Positions 1-7,261 of a stretch of DNA of 41,348 nt are shown here, one piece after another; positions within the stretch are counted from its first letter, which is position 1; every line of letters starts with the position of its first letter. The notes beneath the pieces are model-generated. The model was not told the origin of the DNA. It ran no database searches and saw only the letters and a program-made list of their open reading frames with translations. The stretch is from JBFWYO01 sp050186335 (GTDB taxonomy: Bacteria > Pseudomonadota > Alphaproteobacteria > Bin65), in contig JBFWYO010000040.1 in assembly GCA_050186335.1 (NCBI GenBank), positions 1 through 41,348 on the forward strand, given 5' to 3'. The translations under genes were made by a program, and so were the position numbers.

Positions 1-703
1 TGCCCGGGACCGGGAGCAGGCGCGTCGCGGCCACGAGCCATTTCGAACGGTAGCCGGACAAGGCGCCGGTGATTGCGCAATCGACAACGCCCTTGGCGAG
101 CGCCGGCTGTACTTCGGCGAACGCGATGTTCAGCGGCGAGCCGCCGAGATACTGCACGAACGCGTGCTGCGAGGCGCCGGCGGCGCGTACCTTCTTGCCT
201 TTGATGTCGGCCAGGCCGGCGATCTTGTCGCGGCAATAGATGATTTGTGCGTGGTACGAGCCGAAGCCGAGCAGCTTGATCTTGTGCTTGGTCTCGTACT
301 CCTTCGCGAGTACCGGCCGGACGATGTCGGCAAGCTTCTGCAATTCCTCGACCGAGCCGACCAGGCCGACCAGATCGGCCGCCTCGTTGATCGGCATGTC
401 CCCGGAATTGTAGTTCAGCACGGTGGTCGCCATCGGCACCGTGCCAGCGCCGACCAGGCGGAAGATTTCGCCGCCCTTCAGGCCGAGTTCGGTGAACGGC
501 TTGGCCTCGACCTGGATCTTGCCGTTCGACTTCTCGGGAATGGTCTTGCTCCAGAATGGCTGTTCCATCTGCGTGTAGATCGACAGATTGCCGATCGAGC
601 CGACCACGTTGAACTTGGTCGCCGGCAGATCCTGCGCCGCGACGGGCAGCGACAGCGCACTGGCGGCGGCGAGGGCGAACGCGAAGCGAGTAAGCTTATT
701 CAT
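1..703 (-). CDS. dctP: TRAP transporter substrate-binding protein (DctP family), C-terminus cut by window edge
   Basis: Periplasmic solute-binding component of a TRAP transporter; it captures an organic acid-type ligand for the DctQM permease. Visible are a Sec signal peptide (MNKLTRFAFALAAASALS, cleavage probably near VAA-QD) and about 234 codons before the window ends. The part seen has the DctP-type layout, including a conserved stretch around AGLADIKGKKVRAAG and a C-terminal VDCAITGALSG segment. The start is well supported: AGGAGGT (709-715) sits 5 nt before ATG. It is the third gene after dctQ and dctM, 40 nt from the dctM stop. Family assignment is strong; the ligand cannot be read from the sequence. 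Confidence 0.88.
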   Translation of the reverse strand, partial: MNKLTRFAFALAAASALSLPVAAQDLPATKFNVVGSIGNLSIYTQMEQPFWSKTIPEKSNGKIQVEAKPFTELGLKGGEIFRLVGAGTVPMATTVLNYNSGDMPINEAADLVGLVGSVEELQKLADIVRPVLAKEYETKHKIKLLGFGSYHAQIIYCRDKIAGLADIKGKKVRAAGASQHAFVQYLGGSPLNIAFAEVQPALAKGVVDCAITGALSGYRSKWLVAATRLLPVPG

Positions 704-743
704 GGGGCACCTCCTGTTGCGGTCGGATCGTGGTCCGACATCG

Positions 744-2042
744 TTATTTCTTGGAATTAAGGACGTCCGGCAGCCAGAGCGCGATATCCGGAAACGCGAT
801 CAGCAGACCGATCATGATCACCATCGCCACGACGAACGGAACCGAGCCCAAACATATATCCCCGAATCTGCCGGCCGGATACACCGACTGGACCACGAAC
901 AGGTTGAGGCCTATGGGCGGCGTGATCAGCGCCGCCTCCATCAGGATCATGAACACGATGCCCCACCAGACCGCATCGTAGCCGAGCGCGGTGATGACCG
1001 GAACGATGATCGCCGTGGTGGCGATCATCATCGACAGGGTCTCCATGACGCAGCCGAGGATCAGGTAGAACACGATGATCGCGACCAACACGGCCAGGGG
1101 CGGCCAGCCGAGGCCGGTGATGAAATCGGTGACCGACTTGATCACGCCGATGCCGACCATGACGAAATTGAGGAAGAACGCCGCGATCACGATCAGCATC
1201 ACCATGCAGGTGGTGCGCACCGTGCCTTCGAACGCGCCCATCAGCACGGACCAAGAAAGTCCCTTGTTGGCCGCCGCCAGGGCGAGCGCCGCGATGACGC
1301 CGAGCGCGGCCGCCTCGGTTGGGGTCGCGAACCCGGCATAGATCGAGCCGACCACGACCATGAACAGGCCGAGCGGCGGCAACAAATGGATCAAGCCGGC
1401 CAGGCGCTTGGATCGGAGCAGCGCGCGTTCCATGCCGTGACCGCCCAGGGCGGGGCGCCAGATGCACAGCAGCAAGACCGTGATCGAGAACAAAGCGGCC
1501 AGGATCAGGCCCGGAATGAGCCCGGCGGCGTAGAGCCGCGTCACCGAGGTGTCGGAGATCACCGCGTAGATGATCATGTTGATCGACGGCGGGATCAGGA
1601 TGCCCAGCGTGCCCCCGGCGGCGATGGTGCCGAGGAACAGCGACGGGCTGTAGCCGCCCGGCTTCATGTTGGGGATCGCGACCGTGCCGATCGTCGCCGC
1701 GGTCGCAACCGACGAGCCGGACGTTGCGGCGAAGATCGCAGCGGCGGCGATATTGGTGTGCATCAGCCGGCCGGGCAGCCAGTTGAACCAGGGGGCGAGC
1801 GCCACAAAAAGACGCTGGCTGACGCCCGAACGGTGCATCAGCTCGCCCATCATGATGAACATCGGCGCCGCGATCAGCACGAACTCGGTGCTTGTATTCC
1901 AGGTGATCTCGCCGAGCACGCCGAGCATCGGCAGGAAAGCGAATTGCGCCTGCAGCGTGTAGCCGAGCAAGCCGAGGCTCGCCGCGATCGGCATGCCGAT
2001 GGCGAGCAGCAGCAGCAGCACCGCGAGCATGATCGGGATCAT
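744..2042 (-). CDS. dctM: TRAP transporter large permease DctM
   Basis: Large membrane subunit of a TRAP transporter, 432 aa, the usual length for DctM. It carries out Na+- or H+-coupled import of the ligand delivered by the binding protein. The protein is hydrophobic throughout, with about 12 membrane segments. It shows family hallmarks such as the SGSSVATAATIG region (residues about 100-115), the GILIPPS motif and the ITPPIGLN motif near the C-terminus. Its ATG overlaps the dctQ stop in an ATGA arrangement, so the two permease subunits are translationally coupled. The substrate is not deducible. Confidence 0.93.
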   Translation of the reverse strand: MIPIMLAVLLLLLAIGMPIAASLGLLGYTLQAQFAFLPMLGVLGEITWNTSTEFVLIAAPMFIMMGELMHRSGVSQRLFVALAPWFNWLPGRLMHTNIAAAAIFAATSGSSVATAATIGTVAIPNMKPGGYSPSLFLGTIAAGGTLGILIPPSINMIIYAVISDTSVTRLYAAGLIPGLILAALFSITVLLLCIWRPALGGHGMERALLRSKRLAGLIHLLPPLGLFMVVVGSIYAGFATPTEAAALGVIAALALAAANKGLSWSVLMGAFEGTVRTTCMVMLIVIAAFFLNFVMVGIGVIKSVTDFITGLGWPPLAVLVAIIVFYLILGCVMETLSMMIATTAIIVPVITALGYDAVWWGIVFMILMEAALITPPIGLNLFVVQSVYPAGRFGDICLGSVPFVVAMVIMIGLLIAFPDIALWLPDVLNSKK

Positions 2043-2668
2043 GGCTTGGCGCCCGGTTGCGTCGATGACGACGGCGCGGCGGTGTCGCCCGTCGTCGGCA
2101 CACCGGCCTGCTCGATTTCCTCAGACAGCGTGACCGGTCCGATCAATTGCTCGACCGCGTTGTACCGGCGGCGGGCGAGCAGGGCGACGACGCGCAACGC
2201 GACGATGCAGGCGAACAGCGCGAACCAGATCAATCCGGCCAGCCAGACGCCCTGCGGAAACACCAGCGGCACCTGCAGCGTGCTGATCGATCGGGCGTTC
2301 AACGCCCGGCTTTGATCCCAGGTCGCGAAGGCGAACCAGGCGAGAGCCAGCGCGATCGCGACGATGCCGAGGTGCGACAGGCAATCCAACGCGATGCGTA
2401 ACGGGCGCGGCAGACGAGTCGTCAGCAAGTCGATGCGGATGTTCGATTTCGATGCGATCGTATAGGCCAAGCCGATGGTCACGGCGGCGGCGAACGCATA
2501 GCTCGACAATTCGAAACTTTCGATCACCGTGCGGCCGAAAATCGCGCGCGTGACGACGTCCAGAGTGATCATCCCGGCGCACCCGAGCAGCAGCAGGGCG
2601 CCGCTCGCCCAGGCCAGGTAGCGGGTCAGCCGGGTCGCCCAGAATTCGGTTTCGGGCTTAGGCGCCAT
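2039..2668 (-). CDS. dctQ: TRAP transporter small permease DctQ
   Basis: Small membrane subunit of the TRAP transporter, 209 aa, with four predicted membrane helices. The N-terminal helix is WASGALLLLGCAGMITLDVV, and the SYAFAAAVTIGLAYTIASKSNIRIDLL stretch contains the family-typical inner loop. The C-terminal tail of about 45 residues (acidic, then P/S/T-rich) is longer than usual and looks cytoplasmic and disordered. First gene of the dctQ-dctM-dctP operon. The 180 nt to the divergent DUF1445 start at 2849 must hold the operon promoter; I see no clear -35/-10 pair there. The Shine-Dalgarno is weak. Confidence 0.9.
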   Translation of the reverse strand: MAPKPETEFWATRLTRYLAWASGALLLLGCAGMITLDVVTRAIFGRTVIESFELSSYAFAAAVTIGLAYTIASKSNIRIDLLTTRLPRPLRIALDCLSHLGIVAIALALAWFAFATWDQSRALNARSISTLQVPLVFPQGVWLAGLIWFALFACIVALRVVALLARRRYNAVEQLIGPVTLSEEIEQAGVPTTGDTAAPSSSTQPGAKP

Positions 2669-2848
2669 GGGAAGCGAACGCTTGTCGGGCGGGGCACGGC
2701 CGAACGGTCGTTGATATCAGCAAGAAGCCCCCGGGACGGCCAAACCAAGGCCAATTCGTCGCGTTGCGGCGCCAAAAAGTATCGTGGCCGCGTGCTGGAC
2801 ATGTCAAGCGCGGCGCGCCTAATGTTGCAGCCGCACATAGTGTTGGCC

Positions 2849-3649
2849 ATGAACAATATCGGCGGCAGGCAGCGATCGGTCGGGGCGCGCGAACGCCAGC
2901 GCTGCCGCACGGGTGCGTTTGCCGGCCAAACTTCCGGTCTCGCGCCGGGATACGTGCAAGGCAACGTGGTCATTCTGCCCGAAGCGTTCGCGACGGATTT
3001 CTTGCGTTTCTGCCAATTGAACCCGAAGCCGTGCCCGATCCTCGCGGTCGGCCAGCCGGGCGACCCGAAATTGCCGGGGCTGGGCGACGACGTCGACATC
3101 CGCACCGATGTGCCGCGCTATCGCGTTTGGCGCGACGGCGAAGCGATCGACGAGCCGACCGACATCGGCGATTTATGGCGCAGCGACCTCGTCAGCTTCG
3201 TGCTCGGCTGTTCGTTCTCGTTCGAGGAAGCGCTGATCGCGGACGGCTTGGACGTGCGTCATATTTCCCTGGGCCGCAACGTGCCGATGTACCGCACCAG
3301 CATCGCAACGATTGCCGCCGGCCCGTTTCGGGGCCCGCTGGTGGTCAGCATGCGCCCGTTCGTGCCTGCCGATGCGATCCGCGCCGTCCAGATCACGTCG
3401 CGCTTTCCGGCCGCCCACGGTGCGCCGGTGCATCTCGGCTTGCCCAAGCGGATCGGCATCGCGGATATCGCACGGCCGGATTACGGCGACTCCGTGCCGG
3501 TCGGCGACGACGAATTGCCCGTGTTCTGGGCGTGCGGAGTGACGCCGCAGGCGGTCATCCGCGCGGCCAAGATTCCGTTCGCCGTCACCCATGCGCCTGG
3601 CTGCATGCTGATCACCGATCTCAGCAGTTCGCGCCTGGCGATTTCCTGA
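2849..3649 (+). CDS. DUF1445 family protein (putative hydro-lyase / D-glutamate cyclase-like)
   Basis: A 266-aa member of the DUF1445/YcsI family, whose characterised relatives include the D-glutamate cyclase domain of mammalian DGLUCY. I infer a lyase or cyclase acting on a small amino or keto acid. Hallmarks are the N-terminal TSGLAPGYVQGNVVILP block, FLRFCQLNPKPCP, GCSFSFEEAL, and the closing HAPGCMLITD motif. The frame is open further upstream (ATGs at 2801 and 2822), but the family normally begins about 20 residues before the GLAPGYVQ block, which fits ATG 2849. No strong ribosome-binding site supports any of these starts. Its TGA overlaps the next start by one base (TGATG). Such genes often sit near 5-oxoproline or allophanate-type metabolism and TRAP transporters. 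Confidence 0.88.
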   Translation: MNNIGGRQRSVGARERQRCRTGAFAGQTSGLAPGYVQGNVVILPEAFATDFLRFCQLNPKPCPILAVGQPGDPKLPGLGDDVDIRTDVPRYRVWRDGEAIDEPTDIGDLWRSDLVSFVLGCSFSFEEALIADGLDVRHISLGRNVPMYRTSIATIAAGPFRGPLVVSMRPFVPADAIRAVQITSRFPAAHGAPVHLGLPKRIGIADIARPDYGDSVPVGDDELPVFWACGVTPQAVIRAAKIPFAVTHAPGCMLITDLSSSRLAIS

Positions 3650-4242
3650 TGCCGCCCGCGACGCTGCGGCTGCTCGCGCCAGGTCAATATCGCCGAACGC
3701 CCTGGAAGAACGGCGGCGGGGTTACCGTGGACATTGCCGATGCGTATCGGGACGGCATCGCGTCGCCCGGCTGGGACGGCATGCTCTGGCGCTTCGGGCA
3801 TACGCGGATCGAACGCAACGGTCCGTTCTCCGACTTGTCTGGGTTCGACCGGCTGCTCGCCGTGATCGATGGATCGGGGCTGGTGCTGCATCCCGCCGGC
3901 GCGCAGGCGCTCGACGTGCGCGCGCCGTTCCGGCCGGTGCGATTTCCCGGCGAGTGGGCGATCGTCAGCGAACTGACCTCGGGTGCGGTCGGTGTGCTCA
4001 ACCTGATGGCAGACCGGCAGGGGTTCGAGATCGACCTCGAGTTCGTCCGCGGCCGCCGCGTCGTCGCTGCAAAGGCTGGCATTTATCTGGCATATGCGCT
4101 GGTGGGTGGCGCGCTCGTGCGCGTCGATGGTTTCAGCCAGCCGGTACCGGCCGGCCATACGTTGCGCGTCGATGCGGGGGCGACGGTTACGATCGAGGTC
4201 GAAGACGAACTCGTTGCATTGGCAACCATCCGTCCGCGCTGA
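3649..4242 (+). CDS. hutD: HutD/Ves family protein
   Basis: A cupin-fold HutD family protein of 197 aa. HutD is linked genetically to histidine utilisation, and a regulatory or metabolite-binding role has been proposed; the reaction, if any, is unknown. Family features visible are the opening LLAPGQYRRTPWKNGGGVTVDIA, in which the WKNGGG motif is diagnostic, then WRFGHTRIERNGPFSDLSGFDR and the DRLLAVIDGSGL strand. No other hut gene is present, so a hut role here rests on family only. Its start overlaps the stop of the DUF1445 gene, so the two are co-translated. That suggests a shared amino acid degradation role. Confidence 0.88.
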   Translation: MPPATLRLLAPGQYRRTPWKNGGGVTVDIADAYRDGIASPGWDGMLWRFGHTRIERNGPFSDLSGFDRLLAVIDGSGLVLHPAGAQALDVRAPFRPVRFPGEWAIVSELTSGAVGVLNLMADRQGFEIDLEFVRGRRVVAAKAGIYLAYALVGGALVRVDGFSQPVPAGHTLRVDAGATVTIEVEDELVALATIRPR

Positions 4243-4337
4243 AGTCACGGCAAATTGACCGATGGCGCGCATCGGCTGGGGCAGACTATGGCCCAGCACA
4301 ACATTGTCGTATGAATTTAAGAGTCGAGTCTAACGCA

Positions 4338-4814
4338 ATGAAAATACGTATCTTATTCTCACTACTGTTCGCTTTGGCGCTGCCCACCGCAGCTTTCGCC
4401 GACGGCAGCCGCGACCGTTCGCTGGACGAGATGTTTCCGCTCAAATCGAAGGACGGCGAGACCTTTTCCGACGCCGAAAAGGCGGTCAAAGCGGAGGATT
4501 ACCGGAAGGCGATCGGCATTCTGGAGAAGCTGCTGAGCGGCAACGAGCGGAATGTCGACGTGCTGAATTACCTGGGTTACAGCCACCGCCAAATCGGCGA
4601 GTTCGACAAATCGATGGGGTATTACCAGCGCGCGCTCGCCTTGGTGCCCAGCCATCGAGGCGCCAACGAGTATCTCGGCCAATTGTATCTCCGGCTGGGC
4701 GACATCAAACAGGCCGAGACGCAACTTGCCAGGCTGGCCCGCATTTGCGGCACCGGCTGCGAAGAAGACGATAGTTTGAAGAATGCCATCGCACGGGCCA
4801 AACGCCCAAGTTGA
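4338..4814 (+). CDS. Secreted TPR-repeat protein (first of a tandem pair)
   Basis: A 158-aa exported protein with a signal peptide (MKIRILFSLLFALALPTAAFA, cleavage after residue 21) and about three tetratricopeptide repeats. The TPRs lie at residues about 45-71, 72-104 (DVLNYLGYSHRQIGEFDKS) and 106-137. The C-terminus carries a short ICGTGCEE motif with Cys137 and Cys141, which could form a disulfide in the periplasm. The protein is presumably a scaffold. It is about 60% similar to the next gene, with identical landmark blocks (NYLGYSHRQIGE, HRGANEYLGQLYL, ICGTGCEE). The start was chosen at the ATG that exposes the signal peptide. I do not recognise a named function. Confidence 0.87.
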   Translation: MKIRILFSLLFALALPTAAFADGSRDRSLDEMFPLKSKDGETFSDAEKAVKAEDYRKAIGILEKLLSGNERNVDVLNYLGYSHRQIGEFDKSMGYYQRALALVPSHRGANEYLGQLYLRLGDIKQAETQLARLARICGTGCEEDDSLKNAIARAKRPS

Positions 4815-4962
4815 GCCGGGACGATGCATCCAATCGCGGTTTGCCGCGTATAAGCCTTAGGTAAGCGTTTGGCGCGGAATGGCCGATTTGGCATACTCGC
4901 GCCCGGATCGTGACCCAGTTCGCACCCGGCGATTTGGGGAAACCAACGAGGAAAGCAAGCAC

Positions 4963-5436
4963 ATGAATCGTTTTGCCGTCATAGGTTTGTCCGTCGCCCT
5001 CAGCCTCGGCGCCGCCGGCGCCTTCGCGATGGGCAGCAACAATCCGCCGCCGTCGACCTCGACCACGGCGCCCAGCGAGCCGACGCTGTCGGATGCGGAA
5101 CGCGCGGTAAAGGCGCAGGATTACAAGGGCGCGATCGCTGTCCTGAATAAGATCGTCGCCAAAGACCCCGGCAACGTCGATGCGCTCAACTATCTCGGCT
5201 ACAGCCACCGCCAGATCGGCGAGCTGCAGCAGTCGATGGGCTATTACCAGAAGGCGCTGGCGATCAATGTCAACCATCGCGGCGCCAACGAATATCTGGG
5301 CCAGCTCTATCTCAAGATGGGCGATATCAAGATGGCCGAGGCGCAATTGGCCAAGCTGCAGAAAATTTGCGGCACCGGTTGCGAAGAACACGACAGCCTG
5401 AAGAACGCCATCACGCTGGCGAAAAAGCGCACCTGA
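4963..5436 (+). CDS. Secreted TPR-repeat protein (second of a tandem pair)
   Basis: A 157-aa paralogue of the preceding gene. It has a signal peptide (MNRFAVIGLSVALSLGAAGAFA), a Pro/Ser/Thr-rich linker at residues 27-40 that the first copy lacks, then the same three TPR units and the same C-terminal ICGTGCEE motif (Cys136, Cys140). The start at ATG 4963 is supported by an ACGAGGAAAG ribosome-binding site about 10 nt upstream; the frame is open further upstream but those codons precede the signal peptide. The pair arose by tandem duplication, and the TPR and CGTGC parts are the conserved elements. Function unknown; probably a periplasmic interaction module. Confidence 0.87.
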   Translation: MNRFAVIGLSVALSLGAAGAFAMGSNNPPPSTSTTAPSEPTLSDAERAVKAQDYKGAIAVLNKIVAKDPGNVDALNYLGYSHRQIGELQQSMGYYQKALAINVNHRGANEYLGQLYLKMGDIKMAEAQLAKLQKICGTGCEEHDSLKNAITLAKKRT

Positions 5437-5472
5437 CGGTCGCGTGATCTAATTTTCGAGACCGCGGCCGGC

Positions 5473-7194
5473 CTAAGCGCTGGCCGCTGCTTTTTGGGCA
5501 TTCGGCGCAGTCGGCGTCGCCGGCTGTGCCGCGATCGCCGGCAATTCACAGGCGTCCGCGATCGCGCGGATTTTGAGGCTCGCCTCGCGTCCGCGCACGG
5601 CCACGTCGTGCATCGGGAAGCCCGAGAGATCGACGCCGCCAAGGCGCGCCACGCGCTCCGAGACGACGAGTTGCACGCCGAGTTCCTTGGTCATCGTTTC
5701 GAGGCGGCTCGCGGTATTGACCGAATCGCCGATGGCGGTGATGCCGGTCGCCCGTCCGTAGCCCATTTCGCCGACAATGGCCGGGCCGACGTGAATGCCG
5801 ATACCGATGCGCAGCGGCTCCGACAATTCGGTTGCCAGCGCCTGATTCAGTTCGCGCAGCTTTTCGGCCATGAATCGCGCGGCGGACAACGCATCGCGGC
5901 AGCCCTGCGGACCGTTGCTGTTGATGCCGAACAGCGCCATCACGCCGTCGCCAATGAATTTATCGAGGTGCCCGCCGGCCTGTTCGATTGCCTGGCCCAT
6001 CGAGCTGAAATATCGATTCAGCACGAACACCACGTCGTAGGGCAGCTTGGTTTCGGAAAATTTGGTGAATGCACGCAAATCGGCGAACAGGATCGCGGTT
6101 TCCTGCTCGTGGCCCTGCAGCATCGGCGCGCGGCGGAAGCCATCGCGCGGACTGGCGGTCGACGGCAGCAGCGGCGTAATGCGCAGATCGGCCGAGGGCA
6201 TAATTTGGCAGGCCAGGCGCACGTTGGGCGGCGCGCCGACGCGATCGAGCACGCGCTTTTCTTCCGGGCTCGGCGGCGGCAGTGCGGTCGCGGCCACGTC
6301 GATGCGCACGCGGCAGGTCGAGCATCGGCCGCGACCGCCGCACACCGACGCGTGCGGAATGCCGGCGAGGCGCGCGCCATCCAATACGCTCATGCCGGGC
6401 GACAATTGGGCGATGCGGCCGTCGGGGTAGGTAACGCGCACGATGCCGCGCCGGCGGACGACCAGGGTGCGCGCATAGCGCGCGACGAACACCAGCACCA
6501 GGCCGACCAACACGCCGATCCGAATCCAGTCGATCGCCGCCAGCAGCGGCGCCACTTGCTCGGCCGATTTCGGCAGGTTGAACGTGCCGACCAGGTGCTG
6601 CAATTCGGATGGCGTGGCGACCGTCGGGCCGAGTTCCTTCGCCGCGGTGACAAAGCCGAGCCCGGCCAGAACCGGCAGCAGCACGGCGACCGCGAGCAGG
6701 ATGGGGCTCCACGCGCGGTAGAACGGTTTGAGCCGGAACCAGTAGTGGATACCCAAGCAGCCGTGAATCCAGGCCAGATACAAGGCGCCCAGCTGCATCA
6801 GACCCTTGCTCGGCTCCTGATAATACAGAACGAAAACGACGTAGGCGTAGATGTCGTTGACGCCGGCCCAATCGTGCGCGACGCGCGTGCCGATGACGTG
6901 CTCGACCAGCAGCAGCGGCAGCGCGAAGCCGAAGGCGAACTGCGTGATTTCGCCGGGGCGCATGGATTGCAGATGCTGACGCGCGTAAAGCGCCCAGTAT
7001 GCCAGCGCCATGTGCGCGACCAGCGCGCCATACAGCAGCACGCTGCCGATCAGGTTGCGCCAGAAGAACAGGAAGATGCCGCGCCCGTCTTCCATCGCGC
7101 CGAGCGAAATCAGTCCGATCGAATGGTTCAGGTAATGCGTCGCCACGTAGGCGAACAAAATCATGCCGGAGATGAGGCGGACGCGACGAATCAC
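5473..7194 (-). CDS. Membrane-bound adenylate/guanylate cyclase with [2Fe-2S] ferredoxin domain
   Basis: A three-part class III nucleotide cyclase, 573 aa from the start chosen. Residues about 8-240 are a membrane domain with several helices and His residues within or beside them (His20, His24, His61, His99, His107, His144, His150), as in di-haem succinate dehydrogenase/cytochrome b anchors. Residues about 250-345 are a plant-type [2Fe-2S] ferredoxin domain with Cys285, Cys291, Cys294 and Cys329. Residues about 365-550 are the cyclase, with metal Asp372 and Asp416, base-binding Lys412, and transition-state Asn493 and Arg497 in GDSVNTASRL, so it looks catalytically complete. The likely job is making cAMP in response to redox state. 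The start is uncertain: GTG 7194 fits the family N-terminus (RRVRLISGMILF); ATG 7164 is the alternative. It lies 67 nt downstream of the cox-linked MocA fusion and may share its transcript. Confidence 0.87.
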   Translation of the reverse strand: MIRRVRLISGMILFAYVATHYLNHSIGLISLGAMEDGRGIFLFFWRNLIGSVLLYGALVAHMALAYWALYARQHLQSMRPGEITQFAFGFALPLLLVEHVIGTRVAHDWAGVNDIYAYVVFVLYYQEPSKGLMQLGALYLAWIHGCLGIHYWFRLKPFYRAWSPILLAVAVLLPVLAGLGFVTAAKELGPTVATPSELQHLVGTFNLPKSAEQVAPLLAAIDWIRIGVLVGLVLVFVARYARTLVVRRRGIVRVTYPDGRIAQLSPGMSVLDGARLAGIPHASVCGGRGRCSTCRVRIDVAATALPPPSPEEKRVLDRVGAPPNVRLACQIMPSADLRITPLLPSTASPRDGFRRAPMLQGHEQETAILFADLRAFTKFSETKLPYDVVFVLNRYFSSMGQAIEQAGGHLDKFIGDGVMALFGINSNGPQGCRDALSAARFMAEKLRELNQALATELSEPLRIGIGIHVGPAIVGEMGYGRATGITAIGDSVNTASRLETMTKELGVQLVVSERVARLGGVDLSGFPMHDVAVRGREASLKIRAIADACELPAIAAQPATPTAPNAQKAAASA

Positions 7195-7261
7195 GGCAAC
7201 GGCCCGAACATGAATGACGCCCCCAAGGACAAGCCAGTGTAGCCCGAGGACGTGAGTTTCG

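Noticed and set aside
588..2315. 575-codon plus-strand frame opposite dctM and dctQ
   Set aside because: Composition is dominated by Asp, His, Arg and Gln with no hydrophobic core; dctM and dctQ explain the region.
5494..7242. 582-codon plus-strand frame opposite the cyclase
   Set aside because: Shadow of the cyclase gene, whose cluster and catalytic motifs are intact on the other strand.
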